Below the pieces are notes generated by a model. That model did not search any database. It saw nothing but the letters and a program-made list of their open reading frames with translations, and was not told the origin of the DNA. Position numbers and translations under genes: made by a program. From NCBI GenBank assembly GCA_013289855.1, contig JABCZD010000003.1:1-64000 (forward strand): 64,000 bases of DNA. The letters are read 5' to 3'. The stretch is from Acidobacteriota bacterium (GTDB lineage: Bacteria; Acidobacteriota; Terriglobia; Acidiferrales; UBA7541). Below, one piece after another: positions 1 to 7,566 of this stretch; position 1 is the stretch's first letter, and the number at the start of each line of letters is the position of its first letter.

Positions 1-107
1 CGGAGTACAATCACGACCGGCCCCACCGCGGAGTGCAAAACCGCACTCCGCACGAGGCGTTCTTAGCTTTCGCAGGTGTACTAAAAAACGAGGCCCTGAC
101 TGTCTAA
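1..107 (+). pseudogene. IS3-like transposase (integrase core), C-terminal end, cut by window start
   Basis: Reading from base 3, the frame gives EYNHDRPHRG-VQNRTPHEAF followed by a short tail and TAA. The Y-N-x-x-R-P-H-x-G...T-P-x-E-A-F pattern is the usual end of IS3/IS481-type DDE integrase-core transposases. Only about 34 residues are in the window, so it cannot be said whether the complete element is intact. The element appears to end about 19 bases after the stop, at base 126, where the bottom strand begins TGTAGTGCTCCCC, a TG-starting terminus like IS3-family ends. The family call rests on this short C-terminal motif. Confidence 0.75.
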
Positions 108-126
108 ATTAGCGGGGAGCACTACA
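101..126. mobile_element. Inferred right end (terminal inverted repeat) of the IS3-like element
   Basis: Read on the bottom strand from base 126, the sequence starts TGTAGTGCTCCCCGCTAA, immediately beyond the transposase stop. IS3-family ends usually begin with TG and lie within a few dozen bases of the transposase stop. The left end is outside the window, so neither the inverted-repeat partner nor the target duplication can be checked. The exact boundary is inferred. Confidence 0.5.
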
Positions 127-618
127 ATGGATGTTCATCGCTGTGATTTGAAATTGCTCTTTATACCAGACCGCCACTACCGCGTACTTGTCCATCATCT
201 CGGTGGGGTTCCCCTTCTGCTTCATGAAGTCTTCCAGCGACAGCTTTGCGGTTGTCAAGTCCGGAGCTGAAGGTATCTTTGGAGTCTTTAGTTTTCGTTT
301 CGCCTTTGCCGGAATCTCTCCAGCCACTTCAACAATTTCTTCCTCCGTTTCCGCCGGAACTCCTCGCTCTCCCGGCGTTTCCTCCTCATCTTCTTGGTGC
401 AAGACTTCGGCAGCCTGGGCGCCTCCGTTCTTTAGCTGACGGGACTCCCCGAGTGCGCGCCCGGCGATCGCATTGCCGAGAGAGTGTAGAGCTTCTTTCA
501 CGCCGTCTCCCGCCACATTTTCAATCGTGAATTCCATAGTTCGATCCGGGTCCGTATAGCGGAACTTGATTCGTCCCTTGCCGGCTGCTGGTTCTTCTTT
601 TCGACCTTTTGGTGCCAT
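109..618 (-). CDS. Hypothetical protein, C-terminus replaced by IS end
   Basis: Not recognised. The 169-residue frame has a basic N-terminus (MAPKGRKEE), a short block around residues 18-55 (IKFRYTDPDRTMEFTIENV), a long acidic, low-complexity Glu-rich middle (about 70-105), and a C-terminal block (about 125-155: SLEDFMKQKGNPTEMMDKYAVVAVWYKE) that looks like the start of a folded domain. The last five codons (C-S-A-P-R) and the stop lie inside the inferred IS terminus, so the native protein was probably longer and the insertion supplied a new stop. The gene points away from the lactonase-like gene and is therefore not part of that unit. The flanking IS and the odd composition suggest an accessory gene. 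Confidence 0.55.
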   Translation of the reverse strand: MAPKGRKEEPAAGKGRIKFRYTDPDRTMEFTIENVAGDGVKEALHSLGNAIAGRALGESRQLKNGGAQAAEVLHQEDEEETPGERGVPAETEEEIVEVAGEIPAKAKRKLKTPKIPSAPDLTTAKLSLEDFMKQKGNPTEMMDKYAVVAVWYKEQFQITAMNIHCSAPR

Positions 619-823
619 ACGTACCTCAATGGAAATGGAGGCTCGACTTCACGCGCCAATTGACAATTATAGCATACTAACTTGGGGTTATTCGCCGTTT
701 ATTCGCCTGGGTCCATCCCCGGTTCTTCCCAGACGACGGCCGGGGGGAGCCGAAATCAGAGCGATCAACGGACAGCACGTTTGCTCAAATCGTTCAGTCA
801 CTAAAACTCTGGCTTCAGCGTGT

Positions 824-1972
824 CTAGTAGGTCGCAAGGAAGAGAGGGTCTGTCCCTGCAATTGCGAGAGGCGACGTGCCCGATGCAGTCAAAAATCCAG
901 TGGATTTGTCGATGCTAAACACTCTGAAAACGGCAGCCTGATGGTCAGCGGCAAACAGGTACTGACCAGACCGGTCTATGACTATGGTCCCGGTGGCTGT
1001 TCCGGCCGGGAAAGGAGATCCCTGGACCTCCGTGAGAGTGCCGTTGGAGTCGTTGATCATGAACTCGGAAATCGTACCCTTAGATGGGTTCATGCCGTAA
1101 AGAAAGCTTCCGGTAGGAGCTACGACTATTGAAGAAATTGTTGTGCCCGCACCAAACGGAGAGTTAGTTATTGGAGTCAAACTTCCGTCCGTCTGAGAGA
1201 TACTGTAACCGGTCAGTCCCAGAATACCGGATGAGACGTAAAGGAATTTCCCGGTGCCGTCGATAGCAAGCGCCGCCGGGGCGTCTCGCGAAGGCGTAGG
1301 AACTTCCCATGGGGAGCCTTGAATTTGGGACAGGTCGCCGGAGGTTGGATTTATCGAAAATCCTGTAAGGTTTGCGCCCGTGCTCGCGTTCACGGAGTAT
1401 AAAAACCGTCCAGAAGGGTCCACGATTACAAGGGTCTCAAAAACATTTGCGGGAAAGGGCGAGTTATCGACGGAACTCAAACTTCCCGTCGATGCATTAA
1501 TTTTGAATCCACTGACCCCGCCCGCCGTCTCGGTCCCCGCACCCACGGTCTTCACGATGCCGAAATCCGTGACATATAAATAAGTTCCTTGGGGATCAAT
1601 TGCGAGGCCCGCTGGGGTAGTGTCGCTCCCTACGGTAAATGGCGACCCGTCGACGGTCGTCAAGTCTCCCGATTGGCCTATGGTAAATCCTCCTACGTTT
1701 CCATTTATATTTACGATATATATGAATACACCATCTGTATTGACACCAATTCCCGACGGCGATTCTGGTCCCGCGACCGACTGGGTATTGCTTAACGCGC
1801 CGGTGGTTGTATCGATCTGTAGGCTCAACACGGTACCGTTCGCCGCCGCGAACAGAAATTCTTCTGATTGGGATCGGGGAGTTACGGGGTTTACCGGCGT
1901 TGTGGGGATCGTGCACGAGTCTAGACACATGCAGATCCCCCACACCAAAGAAACCTTCAGCATTCCACGCAC
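824..1972 (-). CDS. Lactonase/YVTN-type beta-propeller lipoprotein
   Basis: The 382-residue protein starts with a hydrophobic export signal ending in Cys20 (L-D-S-C, an acceptable but imperfect lipobox), so it is probably lipid-anchored. The rest is made of repeats of about 45-50 residues with the recurring pattern ITxSPF / VDGSPF / IQGSPW and VDPxGRFLY, seen about seven times, as in 7-bladed propellers of the lactonase (PF10282, 6-phosphogluconolactonase-like) and YVTN groups. Such proteins are common in Acidobacteriota, and most have no proven substrate, so enzymatic activity should not be assumed. It lies 47 bases downstream of the three-gene operon on the same strand and could be read with it. 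Confidence 0.8.
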   Translation of the reverse strand: MRGMLKVSLVWGICMCLDSCTIPTTPVNPVTPRSQSEEFLFAAANGTVLSLQIDTTTGALSNTQSVAGPESPSGIGVNTDGVFIYIVNINGNVGGFTIGQSGDLTTVDGSPFTVGSDTTPAGLAIDPQGTYLYVTDFGIVKTVGAGTETAGGVSGFKINASTGSLSSVDNSPFPANVFETLVIVDPSGRFLYSVNASTGANLTGFSINPTSGDLSQIQGSPWEVPTPSRDAPAALAIDGTGKFLYVSSGILGLTGYSISQTDGSLTPITNSPFGAGTTISSIVVAPTGSFLYGMNPSKGTISEFMINDSNGTLTEVQGSPFPAGTATGTIVIDRSGQYLFAADHQAAVFRVFSIDKSTGFLTASGTSPLAIAGTDPLFLATY

Positions 1973-2019
1973 GATAAAATACTCCTCTTTATTCTGGAGG
2001 TTTGGAAAGCCGGTTCCGG

Positions 2020-2739
2020 CTAAAGCAGCGCCACCTTTCTTACTAATGCTGGTGGAATCGCTAGGACATCAGCAATCTGTGATTCGTCGTTCGCCCGAAT
2101 CGCTCCTAAGCGATCTCCAATAATTTCTTTTGCGGCTCGCGGTAGCAGCGCGGGCAAGGCTTCCGTCTCGGCGGCAAGGGCCACACGAACACTCCTAATG
2201 GAGTATGGGATCAACGCAGCGAGCCCTAGAAGCAGGATGACGGGTACCAGCGCTAGCCCGAAGCGATCGTTGGGCTTTTCGACTACGAACGCGATCAGGA
2301 GCGCAATTTGAAGAAGTAATTGCGCGATTGTTCCCCAAATTGTCAGCGTGGAGGCTACAAGGAACCCGCCGGCGCAGCCCACCAATTGATTGTCTTTCCG
2401 AATTTGAAGCATCGTGTACGCACTGGGAGCAGCTATCACGACGGCCGCCATGAGCACGGCGCTCACGTTGTATGAATTCTTTGCGGCGACCTGTGTGAAG
2501 GGTTTGAAATCAGTAGTTATGGAGTTTGCGACTGAAACGCCGATAATGCCCGCTAATGCGCTGATATTCGAAGCCCAACTCCGCGAGAAATCCCAAGTCA
2601 AACTCACGTCGAAGGGTGTGTTTAGCTTCATTCTTATTGGCTTGAACGCGAACCCAACGATTGTCACAGACAAGGGTAGCGATATCAGGACAGCTATTTG
2701 TTCATAGCCGACCCATGCGGCATTGGAGAGAGTTGTCAT
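2020..2739 (-). CDS. Polytopic membrane protein of unknown function
   Basis: Not recognised as a family. The 239-residue protein shows about five hydrophobic stretches: near residues 13-32, 58-75, 92-110, 122-150 and 162-182. A soluble C-terminal tail follows (about 185-239) with charged residues. The start codon abuts the stop of the preceding gene with no gap, so it is translationally coupled as the third gene of an operon. The neighbours are a probable outer-membrane or exported protein and a small soluble protein, which suggests a membrane-associated assembly, but no function can be assigned. Confidence 0.6.
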   Translation of the reverse strand: MTTLSNAAWVGYEQIAVLISLPLSVTIVGFAFKPIRMKLNTPFDVSLTWDFSRSWASNISALAGIIGVSVANSITTDFKPFTQVAAKNSYNVSAVLMAAVVIAAPSAYTMLQIRKDNQLVGCAGGFLVASTLTIWGTIAQLLLQIALLIAFVVEKPNDRFGLALVPVILLLGLAALIPYSIRSVRVALAAETEALPALLPRAAKEIIGDRLGAIRANDESQIADVLAIPPALVRKVALL

Positions 2740-4092
2740 TTATGGCTGAGGCTCCGCTTTTTCCTTGTTGCTTCCCGCTTGGCCAACCATTACAACTAAG
2801 CCAACGCTCGCGGAATTGTCTACCAGCCGAAAGGCGGGGGGTAATCTTCCGTATTCGTCCTTTAGAGTTATTCCCCATGAATTTGTAAACATAAAGTCCA
2901 GTTCTGATTGAACATGATTGCGCGCGGCGGTAGTGATGTGGTACACATCTATTACCTTGGTACTACCGGGCACCGTCTCTGTGTTAGTGCTTATCTCCGA
3001 GAACGCAGGAATCCTTACCCGGTAGGAAGCGGAGATCAACATCTTCTTTACTGCAATATTCTTCCTAGGGATGATTCTCGCCGACAAATCTACCCCGGCT
3101 ACTCCCCTAAAAATTGTTCCGGACCCATCTGGTTCGAGCCCGTTCTCCGTGTTCGTGCCAAACTCGAATCCGATCGTCGGACTCAGATATGCCGTGAAAA
3201 ATTCTTTGGTGGTTGTTGGCGTCGACCATATTGGCCACACGCGGAAGAAGTTACTCAGCATTACCGCAGATACTAGGTTGAGATCCTTGCCTTTGGCTTC
3301 GAATTCAGGTCCGAATATATTCCAATTCAGGAGAACGGATCGCCCAGAGAATCGAGCCGACTCGTCCGCACCGCAGCCGGAAATAAACATGCTGAAACTC
3401 GGGGAAACGGCGTAGCTGTCTGGGTCTACAGTTGGCCTTTGATTTGTTTTGGCTTGGGCGTTGAGACCCAAACTGGGATTGCATGCGTTTTTGGCACTTA
3501 GATGGAATTGAGGACTAACGAGAGCGTCTATAGAATACTGCGGCGGACTTCCGATTCCCGGACTGTATAGACCGCTAAAGTAAATGGCAGAGGTTTGCTT
3601 GCTCGAGGCTGCTACCAATCTGTCAGGATTTTGTTTCACGGCCGCGCCGGTAGCCGGTTTATTCGGCGTTTCCTTTACTGGCGTCTTCCACAGGGCCGTG
3701 AGACCCAAACCCTCTGGATCGAACTGCACCACGACAATATCCGTTTCTGAGAGTATAGAAAGCGCATTCGCGGTCTTCAATCGAACTTGAGCCTGATCTA
3801 TGGTGTTGTCGGGGCGTGTGTAAAACGAAGGTTTGGCAACTGCTAATAGCACTGGTGAAGCATTTTGATCGTGCGGGATCGCCACAACTCGCCACTCGGT
3901 CGATTCCAGCGCCTTCGTAGCATCCGGTCTTCCCCCAGCAAAAGTCACAGCAATGAATTTTCCTTGGGAATCTACTTCTACGTTCATAGTCGGCTTTGGA
4001 CCAGAGCCTTGCGCTAGCCCCACGCTGGCCGAAACCAATTCAGCGAGGATTAGAGAAGCGATGACAATCAAGCGACATTCAGTTCGACGCAT
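2740..4092 (-). CDS. Exported protein, possibly an outer-membrane barrel, unknown function
   Basis: The start at 4092 (MRRTECRLIVIASLILAE) is preferred over a longer frame. It gives a classic signal peptide (basic n-region, hydrophobic core, cleavage near VGLAQG), has AGAGG about 9 bases upstream and overlaps the end of the preceding gene by 14 bases. The mature protein (about 420 residues) has an N-terminal part (about 30-130) with short beta-like segments. A C-terminal half follows, rich in alternating hydrophobic/aromatic strands (for example LVSAVMLSNFFRVWP, FFTAYLSPTIGFEFG, LISASYRVRIP), which could form an outer-membrane barrel. It does not match a family I know. It is the middle gene of the operon. 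Barrel topology is inferred from strand alternation only. Confidence 0.6.
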   Translation of the reverse strand: MRRTECRLIVIASLILAELVSASVGLAQGSGPKPTMNVEVDSQGKFIAVTFAGGRPDATKALESTEWRVVAIPHDQNASPVLLAVAKPSFYTRPDNTIDQAQVRLKTANALSILSETDIVVVQFDPEGLGLTALWKTPVKETPNKPATGAAVKQNPDRLVAASSKQTSAIYFSGLYSPGIGSPPQYSIDALVSPQFHLSAKNACNPSLGLNAQAKTNQRPTVDPDSYAVSPSFSMFISGCGADESARFSGRSVLLNWNIFGPEFEAKGKDLNLVSAVMLSNFFRVWPIWSTPTTTKEFFTAYLSPTIGFEFGTNTENGLEPDGSGTIFRGVAGVDLSARIIPRKNIAVKKMLISASYRVRIPAFSEISTNTETVPGSTKVIDVYHITTAARNHVQSELDFMFTNSWGITLKDEYGRLPPAFRLVDNSASVGLVVMVGQAGSNKEKAEPQP

Positions 4093-4513
4093 ACTGAACC
4101 TCTGCGGCGAGAGCGTCACACGTCTCGGTATCGCCGATGGAAAGCGGCCCCGGGAGAGAGAAGCCTTCGTCATGAATCTCTTTGAGAATGCACTGTACGA
4201 TCTGATCTTTAGTCGCTGGGGGAGCTTGCGGATCTAGGACGGGATCCTCAGGCCCAGTTCGGCCGCTGCAGTCAAGAACGATTTTCAGCGCTTCGTCATA
4301 GCCGATAAAGGTCTTCTGCGTGGCCGCAACCGCCGCACCTTGCCTTCCCGCGCCGGCGGTGGTTCCTAGATGGGTGCCGATCGCGCCGATCGTGTCGCTG
4401 AGCTTTAGCAGTAGGTCATGCTGATTCTGAAATGCGACACTTAGTCTGCGTCCCTTAGAAACGTCGACTTTCCCGGCACGCGGCCGTTTCCCTCGATTGC
4501 TCGGCTTGTCCAC
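4079..4513 (-). CDS. Small hypothetical protein, first gene of operon
   Basis: The 144-residue soluble protein has a basic N-terminus (MDKPSNRGKRPRAGK), a central amphipathic stretch, and a C-terminal acidic part with two Cys (VLDCSGRTGP, IVQCILKEIHDEG). No family is recognised. The GTG start is preceded by a near-perfect AGGAGGT with a 5-base spacer, and a sigma70-like promoter lies about 25-50 bases further upstream. The frame overlaps the next gene by 14 bases. Together these make it the promoter-proximal gene of a three-gene unit with the exported and membrane proteins. Confidence 0.6.
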   Translation of the reverse strand: MDKPSNRGKRPRAGKVDVSKGRRLSVAFQNQHDLLLKLSDTIGAIGTHLGTTAGAGRQGAAVAATQKTFIGYDEALKIVLDCSGRTGPEDPVLDPQAPPATKDQIVQCILKEIHDEGFSLPGPLSIGDTETCDALAAEVQYASN

Positions 4514-4535
4514 GGCGACCTCCTAGTTGAGGTAG

Positions 4536-4564
4536 GTTCTACGATACTTGTCATGTCGTGTCAA
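4536..4564 (-). promoter_or_regulatory. Sigma70-like promoter of the unknown three-gene operon
   Basis: On the bottom strand TTGACA is followed after 17 bases by TAGAAC, the best promoter match in this part of the window. It lies about 25 bases upstream of the AGGAGGT ribosome-binding site of the 144-residue protein. The -35 box is perfect and the -10 box matches 4 of 6 positions. Confidence 0.55.
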
Positions 4565-4771
4565 CCAATAATTAGTAATAATCGACCAACGGAAACAACA
4601 GCTAACATACTAATACAATGAATTATAGGCGGTCTGCATTTTGTCCGAAAAGACGTCGGCGCGTATGCCTTGGCTGGTCCGAGGCTTCGGATTTGGAGAA
4701 GGAATACGCTAACGCGCTGAAAAGGGGATGCTTGGAGCGGGGGGCGGAGACGATTTTAGTTTGGAGATGGA

Positions 4772-4797
4772 GCGGGCACGACGGGTCGTGCCCCTAC
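4772..4797 (-). repeat. GTAG-foot palindromic repeat (REP-like), subtype A, copy 1
   Basis: On the bottom strand GTAG is followed by a hairpin of the form GGGCACGACCCGTCGTGCCC. It is the same subtype as the copies at 7530-7555 and 49135-49160. It sits in the gene-poor gap between the unknown operon and the sufS remnant. Confidence 0.7.
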
Positions 4798-4837
4798 GGA
4801 GAAAAACGATTAGTGCGAGAACAGTGAGGCGAAAAGA

Positions 4838-5278
4838 TTACAGCGAGGTGTGGCCTAGTTTGAGGTTCCAGAGGGCGGCTACCAGGGCGTCGATTTCTTC
4901 GCAGGTGTTGTAGAAGGCGAGGCTGGGGCGGACGGTGGATTCCACGCCGAAGCGGCGGAGGATGGGTTGGGCGCAGTGATGGCCGGCGCGGACGGCGATG
5001 CCTTGGCGGTTGAGGGCGGCGCCGACGTCTTCGGTGCGGTGGCCATCGAGCACGAAGGAGAGGACGCCGGCTTTTTCTTTGGCGGTGCCGATGAGGCGGA
5101 GGCCGGGAACGGATTGCAGGGAGTCTGTGGCATAGGTTAGGAGGTCGTGCTCGTAGCGGGTGATGTTGGGCATGCCGATGCGGTCGAGGTAGTCGATGGC
5201 GGCGCCGAGGTTTTATATGGCGTCGGCGATGTTGCCGGTGCCGGCTTCGAAGCGGCCGGGCGGAGGCAATTCGTCAGG
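4838..5278 (-). pseudogene. Cysteine desulfurase (SufS-like) C-terminal remnant with in-frame stop
   Basis: The bottom strand encodes PPPGRFEAGTGNIADAI, then a TAA, then in the same frame NLGAAIDYLDRIGMPNITRY and a long C-terminal part. This is the C-terminal third of group II cysteine desulfurases (SufS/CsdA), including the catalytic-Cys loop R-A-G-H-H-C-A-Q-P and the ending VRPSLAFYNTCEEIDAL. The PLP-lysine and everything N-terminal are missing. Upstream of the GRFEAG block the sequence turns into repeat DNA, so the 5' part was lost. A 111-residue frame starting at MPNITRYEHD remains open but could not form an active enzyme. A working sufS is presumably elsewhere in the genome. Confidence 0.85.
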
Positions 5279-5308
5279 GGCTGAGGCCCATTGGTGGTGA
5301 GACGCGAT

Positions 5309-5336
5309 GTCGGAGCTGAAGCTCCGACCCACAAAG
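5309..5336 (-). repeat. Palindromic repeat with TTTGTGG foot, subtype C
   Basis: The bottom strand reads CTTTGTGGGTCGGAGCTTCA then GCTCCGAC, a tight hairpin behind a TTTGTGG foot that resembles the GTAG-foot repeats elsewhere in the window. It lies exactly where the sufS homology breaks off, so the repeat may mark the deletion or rearrangement point. A second CCCACAAAG motif occurs about 25 bases away. Confidence 0.55.
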
Positions 5337-5425
5337 CGTCCACAGAACCGTCCCACAAAGCCGACCACAGGGGCGAGCATAAGACCTAAGATAATGCTCA
5401 GCCAATGATGAAGAGGGTGATGGGG

Positions 5426-6271
5426 ATGCGACGGGTGTTGGCGTTCGTCTTGATGTTGGTGGTTGCTGGGGTGGCGGAGGGGCAGGCGCGGAGAGGGAGC
5501 TTGGTGGTTATGATTGTTTCCAAGCGCGCGGACTATGTGGTTATCGGCGCGGAGAGCCGCACGCTTGATGTAAGCAATCATACTTTTGAGGATCGGTCTT
5601 GCAAGATTATTTCTTTGGGCGGAGATACGTTGTTCTACGAGACTGGGAACGCGGCGATCGGCGTCAAGGGGGGAACAAGCTGGAGCAGCGAGGGGGCGGC
5701 GCGTATTGTGTACGCATCGTCCCAGAAGCGTGATGCGGGCGACCTGGCTCGCGCATGGGCGACTAAGGCGCTGCGCTGGTTTGGTTCTCTGCCGCGACAA
5801 ACCGTAGCGCGCGCTGCGGTGCCACCGCATGGGAGTTTGGTCGTTGGCGGTTTTATCAATTTTGACGAGAAGAGAGCTTTGTCAATTCATGCCGGCGAGA
5901 TTTCTTTTGATTCCGTGAAGGGCACGCTGGTCGATCGGCGGTCCTCGGTGGCGCCCGGGGATATCGGCGTCGCGGGGATCGCGCAGGACATGGTGAAAGA
6001 GTTTTTTCTCGAGAAGAGTGAAAGAGCGGTGCGAGCGTTTGGTCCTGGCGGTACGGTGGGAAGGGTAGGTGTCGATGCGGAGAGGGATGCTGCGCTCGTA
6101 CGCAAGGCGATTCAATTCGCGATGGATAACGCGGTCGGGGAGGATCGGCGGGCTTTGGGAGGCGACATCGACATCGCGATTATTCGCAACGACCGCAGGA
6201 TCGAATGGGTCAGCCGAAAGCCTTGGTGCAGTCAGCAAGATGGGAAACGGACGGAATCCGGCGTGGAGTAG
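5426..6271 (+). CDS. Exported Ntn-hydrolase-like (proteasome-subunit-like) protein
   Basis: The start at 5426 (MRRVLAFVLMLVVAGVAEGQA) is preferred because AGAGGG lies 8 bases upstream and it gives a compact signal peptide; ATGs at 5405, 5408 and 5420 are alternatives. After cleavage the mature chain begins near RRGSLVVMIVSKRADYVVIG, followed by AESRTLD and CKIISLGGDTLFYETGNA. This strand-turn-strand order resembles 20S-proteasome-beta/HslV-type Ntn hydrolases (V-V-x-A-x-D-S-R-x-x-x...K-I-x-x-L). The usual processed Thr is not evident, so activity is uncertain. The fold assignment is inference from pattern, at moderate confidence. Confidence 0.6.
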   Translation: MRRVLAFVLMLVVAGVAEGQARRGSLVVMIVSKRADYVVIGAESRTLDVSNHTFEDRSCKIISLGGDTLFYETGNAAIGVKGGTSWSSEGAARIVYASSQKRDAGDLARAWATKALRWFGSLPRQTVARAAVPPHGSLVVGGFINFDEKRALSIHAGEISFDSVKGTLVDRRSSVAPGDIGVAGIAQDMVKEFFLEKSERAVRAFGPGGTVGRVGVDAERDAALVRKAIQFAMDNAVGEDRRALGGDIDIAIIRNDRRIEWVSRKPWCSQQDGKRTESGVE

Positions 6272-6283
6272 CTGGTGTCACTA

Positions 6284-7390
6284 CTACTCAGCGGTGCGGG
6301 CGGACTCCATCCTGGGAGTGAGCGGGACGCGAGCTTGGATTGTTGCGCCGGAGTGCGGTTGCGAGCTAATGGAAAGATTCCCGTTCACTAGTTTGAGGCG
6401 TTCCTGCATGCTGGTGAGGCCGAGGCCGCGCCCTTTCACGGCTTCCACGGGATCAAAACCGCTGCCCGAATCACGCACGATCAGATAGAGTTCATCCGAT
6501 GCAACCGTGAGCGACACTTGGAAATGCCGTGAACCGCTATGCCTAGCCGCATTCTGCAGGGCTTCCTGCAAAACGCGGAACAGACAAAGGGAGACTTCTT
6601 TGGACAGCTCTTTCGGGATGTTTTCGGAGTAAAAATCGATCTGCACTTTTTGGCGGTCAGAAAGCTCTTTGCAAAAGCTAGCGGCAGCCCTGGCGAGCCC
6701 GGTGATTTCCAGCTTGGAGGAGTGCAGCCGGTGGGAGAGGCCCTGGATATCGTTCCCGAGATCTTCTACCTCTTTCCTGGCCTTGGCAATTTCGTGCGTG
6801 AATTCGGCGGAGGGCGGAAGGTCTTGTTGCAAGCGATCCAGATTTAGCGCCAGCAACACTAGGCGTTGACTAACGTCGTCGTGAAGCTCGCGGGCAACCC
6901 AGGCACGTTCCACCTCTTGCGCCTGGATGAGTTGGCCGGTCAGCATCTGTAGCTTGGCTTCGGACTGGCGCAGCTTTTCTTCCGCGGCTCTTTTTTCAGT
7001 GACGTCCGCGACCATGGCGACGACCAGCGGATGCGAGCCGGCCGCATTCTGCATGAGAGAAATGCTCAGGCGCCCCCAGATTAGCGTGCCGTCTTTCCTA
7101 AAGAAGCGTTTTTCGAGATGGTAGTGGTCGATGGAACCTTGCCGCAATTGCGCAAAAAGCGCGCCGTCCTTGGCGGCATCTTCAGGAGGGGAAAAGTCGG
7201 TGCAGTGTTTGTTCCGCATTTCCTCTTCGCTCAATCCCAGCATCGAGCAAAGAGCGGCGTTCGCAAACAAAGGCCTCCCTTCCATGTCCTCGACGGCAAT
7301 CCCGATGGGGCTCGCCTTGAAGACATCGTAGAAGATCTGGTCGGCGGCGGTTGCGAGCTGTGCTTTTTCCTCATTCATAGATGAAGGCAT
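6284..7390 (-). CDS. PAS-domain histidine kinase (NarL/DesK-type, HisKA_3)
   Basis: This is a cytosolic sensor kinase of 368 residues with no membrane segment. A PAS domain (about 17-130; FKASPIGIAVEDMEGRPLFANAA) is followed by a PAC-like end and a coiled linker (134-160). The HisKA_3 dimerisation helix follows, with the phospho-accepting His170 in R-E-L-H-D-D-V-S-Q-R-L. A HATPase_c domain has its N-box at Asn280 (LQEALQNAARH), G1 at DSGSGFD (308-314) and G2 at GRGLGL (320-325). Kinases of this type pair with LuxR/NarL-type regulators. None is adjacent, so it is an orphan kinase here. It converges with the exported protein upstream, with a 12-base gap. Confidence 0.92.
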   Translation of the reverse strand: MPSSMNEEKAQLATAADQIFYDVFKASPIGIAVEDMEGRPLFANAALCSMLGLSEEEMRNKHCTDFSPPEDAAKDGALFAQLRQGSIDHYHLEKRFFRKDGTLIWGRLSISLMQNAAGSHPLVVAMVADVTEKRAAEEKLRQSEAKLQMLTGQLIQAQEVERAWVARELHDDVSQRLVLLALNLDRLQQDLPPSAEFTHEIAKARKEVEDLGNDIQGLSHRLHSSKLEITGLARAAASFCKELSDRQKVQIDFYSENIPKELSKEVSLCLFRVLQEALQNAARHSGSRHFQVSLTVASDELYLIVRDSGSGFDPVEAVKGRGLGLTSMQERLKLVNGNLSISSQPHSGATIQARVPLTPRMESARTAE

Positions 7391-7529
7391 ATAGCATCAG
7401 TGCTTTCAGAACTGCAAGTGAAATTCCAGGTTAGTCGCGGTCTCGATAGAGCCTTAGGAGGAACTTTCTCTTGGCCGGCTTGTCTGCGCCGTGCGATTTG
7501 CGCGACGGTCGATGGGATCATGGCGAGCA

Positions 7530-7555
7530 GCGGGCACGGCATGCCGTGCCCCTAC
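7530..7555 (-). repeat. GTAG-foot palindromic repeat (REP-like), subtype A, copy 2
   Basis: The bottom strand reads GTAGGGGCACGGCATGCCGT then GCCCGC, a perfect hairpin behind a GTAG foot. It is nearly identical to the copy at 49135-49160 and lies just downstream of the TPR gene stop. Confidence 0.75.
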
Positions 7556-7566
7556 GTCAGAACATG

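Noticed and set aside
4618..4827. 69-residue plus frame
   Set aside because: Contains the palindromic repeat and has no ribosome-binding site or motif.
5213..5830. 205-residue minus frame
   Set aside because: Most of it is antisense to the proteasome-like gene; only its end carries the sufS remnant, which is listed separately.
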